Of a DNA stretch of 33,158 nucleotides, positions 24,558 to 33,158 are shown in pieces (position 1 is the stretch's first letter; every line of letters begins with the position of its first letter). This stretch comes from UBA1535 sp964371035 (lineage in GTDB: Bacteria; Bacillota; Clostridia; Tissierellales; Sedimentibacteraceae): assembly GCA_964371035.1 (NCBI GenBank), contig CAYJLG010000031.1:1-33158 (forward strand), in the 5' to 3' direction. The translations under genes and the position numbers were made by a program. Below the pieces are notes generated by a model, which ran no database searches, was not told the origin of the DNA, and saw only the letters and a program-made list of their open reading frames with translations.

Positions 24558-24646
24558 TGTAACGTTATATTTAATTAGTAAATTTATTGATTATTATCTT
24601 AATCATTAAAATACTGGTAGCAAACAGTTTTAGGAGGTGAAACAGG

Positions 24647-24910
24647 ATGGCAAATATTAAATCAGCAAAGAAAAGAATATTAGTTATAAACAAGAAGACT
24701 GCAATAAACAAGAGCAGAAAATCTGAAATAAAGACTTATATTAAGAAGTTTGAGACAGCTATAAACAACAATGAATTAGAAAACGCTAAAGCATTACTTA
24801 TAGAAATCGAATCTAAACTTGATAGAGCAGCAGCAAAAAGCACAATGCACAAAAATGCAGCAGCAAGAAAAATTAGCAGATTAAGATCAAGATTAAACAA
24901 AGTAGCTTAA
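24647..24910 (+). CDS. rpsT: 30S ribosomal protein S20
   Basis: The product is 87 residues, typical for bS20, with a strong TAGGAGGTG site seven bases before the ATG. It begins MANIKSAKKRILVINKKTA and is Lys/Arg-rich and helical; the late block AAAKSTMHKNAAARKISRL is the family signature. It binds 16S rRNA early in assembly of the small subunit. It is monocistronic, with its own promoter and terminator, and convergent with holA-comEC, an arrangement kept widely in Firmicutes. Confidence 0.97.
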   Translation: MANIKSAKKRILVINKKTAINKSRKSEIKTYIKKFETAINNNELENAKALLIEIESKLDRAAAKSTMHKNAAARKISRLRSRLNKVA

Positions 24911-24953
24911 TTAACTATGCTAATCTAGCGTAATAATTGTATTACAATTAATT

Positions 24954-25016
24954 ACCTCCAAAAAGAATGTTTACAATACTTTTGTTATTGTAAATAATCT
25001 TATTGGAGGTATTTTT
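24954..25016 (+). terminator. Long-hairpin terminator of rpsT
   Basis: A long imperfect stem pairs ACCTCCA (24954-24960) with TGGAGGT (25004-25010) and, inside, TTTACAATA (24970-24978) with TATTGTAAA (24986-24994). A run of five T follows and ends at the holA stop codon, so it may act in both directions. Confidence 0.85.
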
Positions 25017-26048
25017 CTATAGTGAATTGCAAATTACATCTATTCCAACATTTTCATCTATATTCCCATTTTTTATTTTAGTGTCAATTTCGAGTAATTC
25101 ATTAAGAACCCACACACATCTATCCATTGAAAACTTCTTTGAAAAAATCTTTAAACTGTTCATAGCATAACTGTTAATCTTCATATCCTTCTCTATCTCA
25201 GAAGGACTATATCCCTTTTTAATTAATACTTTATATTTAATAAGCATTCGATATTGCCTTGCAATCATAGTAATAATTACTTGAATGGCAGTTCCACTTT
25301 CAAGCATATCTAACAACATATTATAAGCTAGACTTTTTTTTCCTTCACAAATAAAATCAATCAATTTAAAAATTGTACTTCCTAAAGATTTTGTTAATAA
25401 TAAATCTATAGCTTCACGACTAACTTCTTTTTTACCTAACTCATGACTAGCAATTTTATGTATTTCATTATTTACATCAAATAAAGGTAATATACTTTCA
25501 TAATCTAAATACCCGCAATTTAAGCTAATATAAGATGCATTAGTTGGAGATATTCTTATATTAAATTTTTCAAATTCTTTAATAATATGCCTAGAAAGTT
25601 CTCCTTCACCAAGTCTATTTATTGCAATAACTGCCTTCTTATTATTTAATGTTTTTACAATTTTTTTTCTCATATCAGGTTTATTGTTTTTTATAATGAA
25701 AATAATAACAAAATGATCGTAGTCACTATTAATTAATTCTTCTAGTTTTTCTTGATATTTATCATCTAAACCTTTTGCATTAGCAACGAAAAAAGATGCA
25801 TCTTCGACTAGTATTATTTTTTTTTCAGACATAAAAGGAAAAGTTATTACATTTTCATAAAAACTATCAAAATTATCATCTAATTTTTCAAATTTCAAAA
25901 AATTCATATCTTTAAAATCGTCTGTTAAATATTTTTTAAGAACAGATTCTACTAAATTATCTATTAGAAACAACTCGTTTCCATGCACTATTATTATGTT
26001 GTTTATGTCACCATTATTCAAAGAATTAGCGAAATCTTTGTTGTTCAT
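25017..26048 (-). CDS. holA: DNA polymerase III subunit delta
   Basis: The product is 343 residues, normal for HolA. It starts MNNKDFANSLNNGDINNIII with the early block IIVHGNELFLIDNL, the AAA-like lid of the delta subunit, then FPFMSEKKIILVEDASFF and the later helical domain with KSLGSTIFKLIDFICEGKK and ITMIARQYRMLIKYK. Delta opens the sliding clamp as part of the clamp loader. It follows comEC by 25 bases, the usual Firmicute order, and the two are probably cotranscribed. The ribosome site AGGTAGGTG lies just before the start. Confidence 0.93.
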   Translation of the reverse strand: MNNKDFANSLNNGDINNIIIVHGNELFLIDNLVESVLKKYLTDDFKDMNFLKFEKLDDNFDSFYENVITFPFMSEKKIILVEDASFFVANAKGLDDKYQEKLEELINSDYDHFVIIFIIKNNKPDMRKKIVKTLNNKKAVIAINRLGEGELSRHIIKEFEKFNIRISPTNASYISLNCGYLDYESILPLFDVNNEIHKIASHELGKKEVSREAIDLLLTKSLGSTIFKLIDFICEGKKSLAYNMLLDMLESGTAIQVIITMIARQYRMLIKYKVLIKKGYSPSEIEKDMKINSYAMNSLKIFSKKFSMDRCVWVLNELLEIDTKIKNGNIDENVGIDVICNSL

Positions 26049-26073
26049 ATCACACCTACCTACATTAGCTAAT

Positions 26074-28479
26074 TTAAAATATTGTTTGATTATTTTTTAA
26101 TACATTAATGATAAAAACATTCAAAATAAATGCAAACAAGTTTATCAAAAATTCAGTCAAATATAATTTATACATATTATCAGAAACTTGCCCAACATAA
26201 GTATTATAATATAAATTGCCATTAATTTCTAGTATATTTATTTCACCATGAATAAAAGTAGACAAGACGTTAGAGTTGACTCTATTATATCTTTCAACAA
26301 CATCCATTGAAGGAATCCCAAAGTCATTTTCACCATAGCTCATTACTGCAAGTTTAGGTTTTAGCCTCTCAACGAATTCTTCTGTTGAAGATGAGCCACT
26401 ACCATGATGAGGAACCAAAAGTATATCTACTTCTTCTAATTTATTTAACAATCTTTCTTCTGCTTCTTTTTCAATGTCTCCGCAAATTAATATCTTAATG
26501 TTTTCAACTGTAATTTGATAAACATTAGACATGTTATTCAGATTGCTCGATGAATAATTTTTATCTGGCCACAAAACTTCAACAGAAAAATTGTCTGATA
26601 AATTTATTATGTTACCAGATTTCAAAATTGAATAATCAATACTGTCTGTAAATTTTTTATTAAGTATATTATCTATGTCTATTTCATTTAAGAAAACATT
26701 ATGAACTTTTTTATTACTATATAATTCAAACAAACCATTATAGTGGTCTTCATGTAAATGACTAATAAAAATTGCATCTATTTCATTGAAGCCTCGTTTC
26801 GTAAAAAATGGCACAGCTACATATTTTCCTATGTTGTCTTCTAAACTTCCAACATCAAAAATCATATTAATTCCTTTATACCTAAGATTAGCAAATGAAC
26901 CTTGTCCAACATCTATAATATCTAATCTCATTCCTGAAAATGCAATAGGCAAACTTATGAAGTTTACTGTGAAAAATATTGAATAACACAACATAATATA
27001 TTTGTACAGATAAATGCTGTTTTTCCTATATTCTCTCAAAAAAATTACTAACAAAATAAGAACATACCAGTAAAAAATTTGATTTAAACTTATAGATCCG
27101 ATCTCTATGCCTGTGAAATTTACTTTGTTTGAAAATTCAATCAAATTAGTAACTATTGTCAATACATAATCTAGGATTAAAAGAGGCAATACAGCAGTGT
27201 AAATACTTAATAGCCCTATAGGTATTAAAACAAAAGAAACGACAAGAATAATACTAAAAATCGGCACAACGAGCAAATTCAAAATCATACCTGAAGTAGA
27301 AATGTAGTTGAAATAATATGACAAAATTGGAAATGTAAAAAATTGAATAGTAATGTACATCGTAAAGGCATTAAAAATAGTATTAATAAAATCATTTATC
27401 CTCCTGTTGGACAAACGAATATTAATGTACACTTTAGTTTTGACAAATCTATTAAAGAAAACTAAGCTTAAAGCAGCAGTATAAGATAGCTGAAATCCTA
27501 CTTCGAAAAGGAAAAATGGATTATAAATCAACATTATTAATGCAGAAATAATAATCGAATTTATTGAATTATACCTTCTATACATCAATCGCGAGGCAAA
27601 CAAGAAATTAAACATAAGTAGACTTCTAAAAACTGATATTGGAAACCCTATGAGAAATCCGTACAACCATAAAATTCCCCATGTAATTGTCCAGCCTATT
27701 TTTCTTCCAAATCCAAGCAATTTAAAGAATTTGATTAATGCCCCGTATATTATTGCTATGTGTAGTCCAGAAACTGCAAACAAATGAGCGAGTCCTGTTT
27801 TTTGAATATTGACATAAAATTCATCATCTAAATATTTTTTGTCTCCAAGAATTATTGATAAAATTAAATTAGCATTTTCATCGTTCATGTGATTTTTAAA
27901 TAACTTTTCAATAAAGTCTTTGCTCTTATTAAAAATTTTATCTAAAAAAGAATAGTCATTAGATAATAATACATATTCAGATTTGCAAAAAACTGTAGCA
28001 AAAATATTGTTATTTCTTAAATACTCCTTGTAGCTAAACAATAATCTATTTTTATATTCAGATAATCCCGCTACTTCACCATTAAAACTAATCAATGAAT
28101 TTTCATTAATTTCTTCAGTTTTTTTGATATACACTATTGTTTTTTCATTAGTTATGACATTATCTATTTCTTTAATTACTGCATCATAACCTCTATAATA
28201 TGAACCGTCATTATTTGTTCTCAAATTTTTTATATGCACTATAACCTTTGCATTATGATTAATATGTTGAATTAAATCAGATTTTGAATTATAATTAACT
28301 GTAATAATTGCCAGGGAAATAAGTAGTATAAGTATAATATTTATCAATATCTTTTTATTTATAACATAATAAATGACAGCATAAAAAACAGCCGCCAAAA
28401 ATAAATATTTAACATCAAAATACACGTGAAATATTATACTAAAACAATAAACTAAAAAAAATATAATAAAATGATACAT
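26074..28479 (-). CDS. comEC: DNA internalization competence protein ComEC/Rec2
   Basis: The product is about 801 residues from the ATG at 28479 (MYHFIIFFLVYCFSI), preceded by AAGGGG; the longer frame to 28527 adds only non-membrane residues. The order is an N-terminal membrane and DUF4131 part, the competence channel with LAHLFAVSGLHIAIIYG, then a metallo-beta-lactamase domain with DVGQGSF, FISHLHEDHYNGLFEL (near residue 573) and VPHHGSGSSSTEEF. ComEC forms the inner-membrane channel for single-stranded DNA in transformation; its lactamase-like domain may degrade the second strand. The last 30 residues form an extra hydrophobic helix (FLINLFAFILNVFIINVL) that I do not expect at this end. Other competence genes are not in the window. 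Confidence 0.93.
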   Translation of the reverse strand: MYHFIIFFLVYCFSIIFHVYFDVKYLFLAAVFYAVIYYVINKKILINIILILLISLAIITVNYNSKSDLIQHINHNAKVIVHIKNLRTNNDGSYYRGYDAVIKEIDNVITNEKTIVYIKKTEEINENSLISFNGEVAGLSEYKNRLLFSYKEYLRNNNIFATVFCKSEYVLLSNDYSFLDKIFNKSKDFIEKLFKNHMNDENANLILSIILGDKKYLDDEFYVNIQKTGLAHLFAVSGLHIAIIYGALIKFFKLLGFGRKIGWTITWGILWLYGFLIGFPISVFRSLLMFNFLFASRLMYRRYNSINSIIISALIMLIYNPFFLFEVGFQLSYTAALSLVFFNRFVKTKVYINIRLSNRRINDFINTIFNAFTMYITIQFFTFPILSYYFNYISTSGMILNLLVVPIFSIILVVSFVLIPIGLLSIYTAVLPLLILDYVLTIVTNLIEFSNKVNFTGIEIGSISLNQIFYWYVLILLVIFLREYRKNSIYLYKYIMLCYSIFFTVNFISLPIAFSGMRLDIIDVGQGSFANLRYKGINMIFDVGSLEDNIGKYVAVPFFTKRGFNEIDAIFISHLHEDHYNGLFELYSNKKVHNVFLNEIDIDNILNKKFTDSIDYSILKSGNIINLSDNFSVEVLWPDKNYSSSNLNNMSNVYQITVENIKILICGDIEKEAEERLLNKLEEVDILLVPHHGSGSSSTEEFVERLKPKLAVMSYGENDFGIPSMDVVERYNRVNSNVLSTFIHGEINILEINGNLYYNTYVGQVSDNMYKLYLTEFLINLFAFILNVFIINVLKNNQTIF

Positions 28480-28539
28480 GCCCCATCCCCTTAAAACAAT
28501 TATACCATTAAGAGAATAAAAATGCAATAGAGGATAATT

Positions 28540-29505
28540 ATGTTACATAAAAAATTGCTTCAACATTATGAATTTAAAAACAAATTTTTAGAAGACATCG
28601 CTAGTGAACTTGCCTATGTAGATATTGAAACAAGCGGATTTTCTGCACAATATAACAATATAATATCTATAACCATTTTAATAAGAGAAAACGATAAATA
28701 TTATATATATCAATCATTTTCCTCTAATGAAGAAAAAGAGTGTGAAGATTTGATAGATTTTTATAATCTAATTAAAAGTAAAAAATATATTGTCACTTAT
28801 AATGGAAAGAGTTTTGATATTCCTTTTATAAATACTTCTATGAGTAAGTATGGCTTGCCATACAATTTAAATGATCTTATATCTATCGATCTCTATAAAG
28901 ATATGCGAATTTTAAATCGTAAGTTAAACATACCAAACGTTAAACTAAAAACAGTTGAAAAATATTTTGATATATTTAGACAAGATCAACTCTCAGGGAG
29001 TGATGTAGTTGAATTATACAATTTGTATATGAGAAATAAACAAGATAAATACATGAAATTGATTTTAGAACATAATTTTGAAGACGTCTCATATTTACCA
29101 ATAATTTTTGACAATATTTTGTGTAAATACGACTATTCATATTATTCTCAAAACTTAGGGCTGTTAAAAGTTGAAAATGCAACTATTAAAGTCAATCAAA
29201 AAAATATAAGTATTAAATTTGAAAGTATTTACCCTTTCAAAATAGATCATGTCATTAATCATGATTCATTTAATTTTAATTGCAAGAAAAATACTCTTTC
29301 AGCTTCTCTCAATATTTCAGTATCTTTTTATAAAGATGCCTCTGAAAGCATAATAATCTTTATAGATAATAAATATATTGGCTTAGAAAAATTTGATTCA
29401 TTTAACGGTTTACACGAAAATATAATACCAATAAAACTAAATGAGCATATTATATTTAAAAATATTCATCATATTATTGATAACATTTTAGTCAAATTAA
29501 CATGA
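28540..29505 (+). CDS. YprB-like ribonuclease H-fold (DEDD) exonuclease-domain protein
   Basis: The product is 321 residues with GAGG seven bases before the ATG. Residues 25-190 form an RNase H-like exonuclease domain: YVDIETSGF (first two acidic residues), then YIVTYNGKSFDIPFINTSM, then DLYKDMR and the late HNFEDVSYLPIIF with His and Asp. This spacing fits the DEDD nuclease group and the YprB family of Firmicutes, which is thought to act on nucleic acid but is little studied. The C-terminal 120 residues (from about LLKVENATIKVNQK) look like beta strands and match nothing I recognise. It is divergent from comEC with only about 60 bases between them. Confidence 0.75.
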   Translation: MLHKKLLQHYEFKNKFLEDIASELAYVDIETSGFSAQYNNIISITILIRENDKYYIYQSFSSNEEKECEDLIDFYNLIKSKKYIVTYNGKSFDIPFINTSMSKYGLPYNLNDLISIDLYKDMRILNRKLNIPNVKLKTVEKYFDIFRQDQLSGSDVVELYNLYMRNKQDKYMKLILEHNFEDVSYLPIIFDNILCKYDYSYYSQNLGLLKVENATIKVNQKNISIKFESIYPFKIDHVINHDSFNFNCKKNTLSASLNISVSFYKDASESIIIFIDNKYIGLEKFDSFNGLHENIIPIKLNEHIIFKNIHHIIDNILVKLT

Positions 29506-29521
29506 TTGCTTTAGAAACAAA

Positions 29522-29560
29522 TACAGGCTACACAATTCTTAAGGTATTATGTAGCCTGTA
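29522..29560. terminator. Hairpin between the YprB-like gene and the EAL sensor gene
   Basis: A perfect 11-bp stem TACAGGCTACA (29522-29532) / TGTAGCCTGTA (29550-29560). The tails on both strands are only moderately T-rich, so it may be a weak bidirectional terminator for the convergent genes. Confidence 0.7.
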
Positions 29561-29596
29561 ATAGTTTGTTCAAAGTATGTTTTATTAAGAGTATTT

Positions 29597-32506
29597 CTAA
29601 TCAGATGCGATAGATTTTGAACCTTTATCTTCAATTGAGAACTGTTTATCGCTTAAAATAAATTCCTTAAAAAGTTCTTCATTCAAAGGCTTTGAGAAAA
29701 AATACCCTTGAGCATAATCACAATTGATATTTTTAAGCCATTGAGTTTGAGACAATGTTTCTACACCTTCTGCAACAACTTTCATTGTCAATCTTTTTGC
29801 CATTCTAACCATATCTGATACAACAATCATGCTTTTACCCATTCGTTCATTTTCATCTAAAAATGCTTTATCTAATTTCAATACATGCGCTTCTATCATA
29901 CTTAACCTATTCAACGATGATACACCTGCGCCAAAATCGTCAATTGCTATTGAAAAACCAAGATCCTTAAGTTGTTTAACTGTGCTTAAAAACTTTTTCG
30001 GATTTGCCTCTATAGCACTTTCTGTCAACTCTAGTTCTATCTGATTTGAGCTAATTCCATATATTGATATGATATCTGATATTTTGCTTACAATATTATC
30101 AGTCAACACAGTATGTGATGATAAATTTACAGAAATGCAAGGTATATTTAACTTGAATTTATTTGTTTTAATAAACTTACATACAAGCTCTAACACATGC
30201 AAATCTAAATATGAAATAAATCCATTTTCCTCAAAAACTGGAATGAATTGATCAGGAAATATTTTTTCTCCAAATTTCGGATTCCATCGTACTAATGCTT
30301 CTGCACCGCTCATTTTTAGAGTTTTTAAGTTGATTTTAGGTTGATATTCGACTTTGAATTCATTAGATTTCATAGCCTGTTCCATACGAAATGTTATATT
30401 GATTTTGTCCTCGTAATATTTTTGCATTTTATCATCAAAAGTAATAAATGTAGTTCTGTGTTCAGATTTACCACGTAATCTAGCATTGTCAGCTTGACCT
30501 ATAAGTGTAGTTCCACTTTCATCACATTTTTTAATTATTACAGTTCCAAAAGACATAGATAAGTTATATTTTTTTCCGATAACTGAGCGTATTGCCGGCA
30601 AAATATTATCACTGTAGATTTGTCTTATAAAACCACCATCGTTGATTTTTCTGAATATCACAAACTGATCTGCCGATTTCCTGCTTATGATTGCAGAAGT
30701 ATTTTGGAATCTTTCAATTAATATTTCTGCAATTGCAACGAGTACTGCATTTCCTCTTTCTGAACTATAATGTGTGTTTATTGTCTTAAACATATCTATA
30801 TCTAATGAAATAAGTTCATATTCACTTGGATTTGCACTTAATAAGATATTTTCTATAGTGTCTCTAAATTTATTCATAGTCATAAGACCTGTCAAAGAAT
30901 CTGTATTATATGCTTTTTCTAATGCCTTCAATTTATCTCTTCTGCTTAATCCCACTAATGCACTAAAGCAAATAATCAGACTTAATACACCTATAACAGC
31001 CAAATACCATCTGTTTCTTAAAAATTCTAAAAGTGATACATCCTGTTCAGGCAAAAATTCATTTGCATTTCTTTCTATAATTGCTCTATATTCAGTTTCA
31101 GATATTCTGTCAAGCATAACATTAAATATCTTCATATATTCATCTTCAATATTTTTATTAATCAAAAAATTTATAGGTGTGTTAATATCTGTGTGTAGCA
31201 TTACAATATTTTCTTTTTGCAAATAAATTTCTGCATAAGTTGCAGCAGTTTCTGATGAAATAAACATTCCTATCTCATTATTTTCAAAAGAATCGAGTAA
31301 TTCATGCCAATCATCATAAAATATAAATTCTGAATCTGGATAAGCATTTAGAAAGTGAAAATAATCTATGGTTTGATATTTTAAGGAACCTATTTTAAGA
31401 TTTTGCTCAAATAGTTTTTCAATATTTGAACTATCGTACATATCAGGATTGATTTGAGCAATCATAGGCATAGAAAAATATGATTCAGTAGGTGAATAAT
31501 ACTTATAATTAGATTCTCCATCACCGTACAAAGCAACAAGTACGTCAAAATTAGTGAGTAATTCAGGATCATCGTAAATACTATACGGAGTATAGTTCAC
31601 GTTAAATTTATATTGTTCTGCTAAATAATCCAATGTATCAATCATTGCACCTGCAGCTTGACCATCTTCATTAGTGTATGAAATAGGCGCATAACCTTCA
31701 ATATATCCTACTTCTAATGTTTTTTGCCTTAATAAAACGACCTCTTTAGAAGTTAAATCGCGATGATTAATTTCAAGATTACCTGCAAGATATTTTTTTT
31801 CAAGTTCTAAGAAGAAATTCCCTTCTGTTTTAACTATATCAATAAATATTTTATCGATTAGATCTAATAATTCTTGGTTTTCAAAAGACGCATTCACATA
31901 CAATCCATGTACACCTAGATTTAACACATTATTATATTTACTGATTGATCTATCTTCTGAAAGGCTAATATAAAAATCTGCATCTAAATCCATATAATTA
32001 TGTACTTCGCCATAAATATATTCTACATCAATACCATAATTATCACAAAATCTATTAAGATCATTTATCCCTATGTTATTTTCATATGTTGCAACAGTTT
32101 TACCATCAATACTTTTAGCATCAGCATAATAAATTTCTGTATTTTCTGTCATTAGCGCGATATATGTCTTACCATATATAGTTTTAGAAAACAACATTTC
32201 TTCTTGCTTGGCTTCTGTTTTAGTGTTAAAACAAATTAAATCAATTATTCCAGCATTAAGCGCATCTGTTGGATTTCCATCAATACGTATGTACTCAAAT
32301 TCTAAATCACTTACTTCTTCTATTTTTTCAAATATTTCATAGCCATAACCTTTATTATTTTTGCTTTCAATATCAAAAATAAAATCAGTAAAATCCGAGT
32401 AGTATCCTACTTTAATAGTGTCTTCAGCAAACGTTGTCACTGTTGATAAAAAAAAGCATGCAATAAAAATTAACACTGTGAAAAAAATGGTTTTAATTGT
32501 TTTCAT
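29597..32506 (-). CDS. Membrane sensor with two SBP_bac_3-type domains, degenerate GGDEF and EAL domain
   Basis: The product is 969 residues. A signal peptide (TIFFTVLIFIACFFLSTVTT) is followed by two solute-binding domains outside the cell: about 33-250 (KVGYYSDFTDF) and about 268-490 (LEVGYIEGYAPISY, with MIAQINPD). A membrane helix is near 500-522 (WYLAVIGVLSLIICFSALVG). The inside part has a GGDEF-like domain (NTDSLTGLMTMNKF, LDIDMFKTINTHYS) whose active motif is SADQF near residue 610, so it is probably not a cyclase. The EAL domain keeps EALVRW (about 735), NLSSHT, ELTES, DDFGAG, LKLDK and AEGVET, so it should hydrolyse cyclic-di-GMP. A small ligand, maybe an amino acid, likely controls it. 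It is monocistronic. A GGGGAG site precedes the ATG. Confidence 0.92.
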   Translation of the reverse strand: MKTIKTIFFTVLIFIACFFLSTVTTFAEDTIKVGYYSDFTDFIFDIESKNNKGYGYEIFEKIEEVSDLEFEYIRIDGNPTDALNAGIIDLICFNTKTEAKQEEMLFSKTIYGKTYIALMTENTEIYYADAKSIDGKTVATYENNIGINDLNRFCDNYGIDVEYIYGEVHNYMDLDADFYISLSEDRSISKYNNVLNLGVHGLYVNASFENQELLDLIDKIFIDIVKTEGNFFLELEKKYLAGNLEINHRDLTSKEVVLLRQKTLEVGYIEGYAPISYTNEDGQAAGAMIDTLDYLAEQYKFNVNYTPYSIYDDPELLTNFDVLVALYGDGESNYKYYSPTESYFSMPMIAQINPDMYDSSNIEKLFEQNLKIGSLKYQTIDYFHFLNAYPDSEFIFYDDWHELLDSFENNEIGMFISSETAATYAEIYLQKENIVMLHTDINTPINFLINKNIEDEYMKIFNVMLDRISETEYRAIIERNANEFLPEQDVSLLEFLRNRWYLAVIGVLSLIICFSALVGLSRRDKLKALEKAYNTDSLTGLMTMNKFRDTIENILLSANPSEYELISLDIDMFKTINTHYSSERGNAVLVAIAEILIERFQNTSAIISRKSADQFVIFRKINDGGFIRQIYSDNILPAIRSVIGKKYNLSMSFGTVIIKKCDESGTTLIGQADNARLRGKSEHRTTFITFDDKMQKYYEDKINITFRMEQAMKSNEFKVEYQPKINLKTLKMSGAEALVRWNPKFGEKIFPDQFIPVFEENGFISYLDLHVLELVCKFIKTNKFKLNIPCISVNLSSHTVLTDNIVSKISDIISIYGISSNQIELELTESAIEANPKKFLSTVKQLKDLGFSIAIDDFGAGVSSLNRLSMIEAHVLKLDKAFLDENERMGKSMIVVSDMVRMAKRLTMKVVAEGVETLSQTQWLKNINCDYAQGYFFSKPLNEELFKEFILSDKQFSIEDKGSKSIASD

Positions 32507-32612
32507 AAATACATCTCCCCGATATTTTATTTATGTTGCTAATTCAATTTTAAATAATATTTACATTCCCACTATAAGACTACTACTTAAATTGTGTATT
32601 AATGCTTAGTTA

Positions 32613-32641
32613 AATTATAATCTAATATCGAGTTTTTGTCA
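32613..32641 (-). promoter_or_regulatory. Perfect consensus promoter of the EAL sensor gene
   Basis: On the minus strand, TTGACA (complement of 32636-32641), a 17-base spacer and TATAAT (complement of 32613-32618). Both hexamers and the spacing match the sigma-70/SigA ideal. Confidence 0.88.
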
Positions 32642-32840
32642 ATATTTCAACGATAAATTCATTTTATATCATTTCCATTTATTATTATTCCATTGATGAA
32701 ATTATATTTCTTTATATAAAATTATTTTAATGTGTTCTATTTATCTGTTTTTTTCATAGAAAATATTCTATCAAAAAAAAGCATCTTCTGTCTTTTTTTA
32801 TTTATAATTTATATCATTTTACCCTATTAATGTGTAATCA

Positions 32841-32893
32841 AAAAAATAAAAAACCCATAAACGAACTCTAGGTTACGTCTATAGATTCTTTTA
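32841..32893 (-). terminator. Terminator of the tRNA cluster
   Basis: On the minus strand, CCATAAA pairs with TTTATGG and encloses an imperfect inner stem, then a T-rich tail (32840-32853). The first three bases of the stem are the CCA end of tRNA-Phe, so the hairpin overlaps the tRNA by three bases. Confidence 0.75.
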
Positions 32894-32969
<76 letters not shown>

Positions 32970-32973
32970 GAAA

Positions 32974-33050
32974 TGGTGGGCCTTCAGGGACTCGAACCCC
33001 GGACCTACCGGTTATGAGCCGGGCGCTCTAACCAACTGAGCTAAAGGCCC
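32974..33050 (-). tRNA. tRNA with anticodon CAT, probably Ile2 (lysidine type), otherwise elongator Met
   Basis: A 77-nt cloverleaf: acceptor GGGCCTT / AAGGCCC, D arm AGCTCAGTTGGTTAGAGC, anticodon arm CCGGCTCATAACCGG with CAT, encoded CCA. The loop CTCATAA and the 5' pattern GG-CCTTTAGCTCAGTTGG resemble Bacillus tRNA-Ile2 (AUA codons, modified by TilS), while elongator Met there has TTCATACC. It lies next to tRNA-Ile(GAT). The structure is firm; the amino-acid identity is a comparison from memory. Confidence 0.85.
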
Positions 33051-33091
33051 AGAATTTAAAAATTCTGGATATATTTCGCATTTTTTTAATG

Positions 33092-33158
<67 letters not shown>

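Larger units (their letters stand above)
24155..24646. other. Divergent regulatory region between the SLH operon and rpsT
   Basis: A 492-base stretch with no credible gene. It contains a probable SLH-operon promoter at 24313-24341 with a leader of about 150 bases, three Spo0A boxes at 24372-24398 and the rpsT promoter at 24529-24557. A second weak candidate for the SLH operon is TTGCGA with TATAAA (complement of 24263-24289, spacer 15). A 74-codon plus frame at 24296-24520 has no ribosome site and is rejected. Confidence 0.7.
32507..32893. other. Long AT-rich intergenic region upstream of the EAL sensor gene
   Basis: A 387-base stretch without a gene. Near the sensor gene are its promoter (32613-32641) and a leader of about 100 bases that shows no riboswitch I recognise. 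From 32642 to about 32840 it is very AT-rich, without clear structure. The tRNA-cluster terminator follows at 32841-32893. Confidence 0.6.

Noticed and set aside
30774..31226. 150-codon plus-strand frame inside the EAL sensor gene
   Set aside because: Antisense shadow of a clearly recognisable GGDEF/sensor coding region.
33049..33068. Palindrome CCAGAATTT-AA-AAATTCTGG between the Ile(GAT) and CAT tRNAs as a terminator
   Set aside because: It overlaps the first bases of the downstream tRNA and has no T tail, so it is more likely a processing hairpin or chance.

Overview
The window looks like chromosomal DNA of a low-GC Gram-positive anaerobe of the class Clostridia, perhaps near Peptostreptococcaceae. 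Base composition is AT-rich. Ribosome binding sites are strong GGAGG types, and many genes have TTGACA/TATAAT-type promoters with 17-base spacers. The gene content is Firmicute-like: rex, lepA-hemW, holA-comEC next to rpsT, S-layer homology proteins and DUF4358/MBOAT/DHHW genes. The genus is an inference from content only.

Layout. Positions 1-2022 look like a worn accessory segment ending at a tRNA gene: the end of an HD-GYP phosphodiesterase, a GNAT acetyltransferase, the C-terminal remnant of a DUF1016 (YhcG) nuclease, then a 186-bp tandem repeat that copies the 3' end of the adjoining tRNA-Leu(GAG). Positions 2097-6152, on the minus strand, carry a DUF4358 lipoprotein, an MBOAT acyltransferase and a DHHW (AlgX/AlgJ-like) protein, probably for O-acylation of a surface polymer, followed by the redox repressor rex. 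Positions 6316-8342 (plus) hold a ThiF-like E1 enzyme and hisS. Positions 8402-11223 (minus) hold an aminopeptidase P and glycerol kinase. Positions 11318-13375 (plus) hold a DUF3343 protein, a small conserved unknown, and a divergent FliD-like protein behind a possible flagellar-sigma promoter.

Positions 13470-17349 (minus) are a lepA-hemW-phzF operon. Positions 17688-24154 (minus) are a two-gene surface module: an S-layer homology protein and a 1739-residue secreted protein. Upstream of it are three tandem perfect Spo0A boxes at 10-bp spacing. In many Firmicutes gpr and spoIIP lie between rpsT and lepA; here this surface module occupies that place. Positions 24529-29505 hold rpsT (plus), holA-comEC (minus) and a YprB-like RNase H-fold exonuclease (plus). 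Positions 29597-32506 (minus) encode a sensor with two periplasmic-binding-type domains, a degenerate GGDEF domain and an intact EAL domain, behind a perfect consensus promoter. The window ends in a tRNA cluster on the minus strand: Ile(GAT) (cut by the window), a CAT tRNA that looks like Ile2, and Phe(GAA).

Shared themes are cyclic-di-GMP turnover (HD-GYP at the left edge, EAL at the right), cell-surface building (acylation trio, SLH pair, FliD-like protein) and core translation or DNA-uptake genes. I see no CRISPR array, transposase, integrase or obvious new multi-gene defence system. The most interesting signals are the Spo0A-box array in front of the surface module, its position in place of sporulation genes, and the tRNA-end tandem repeat.
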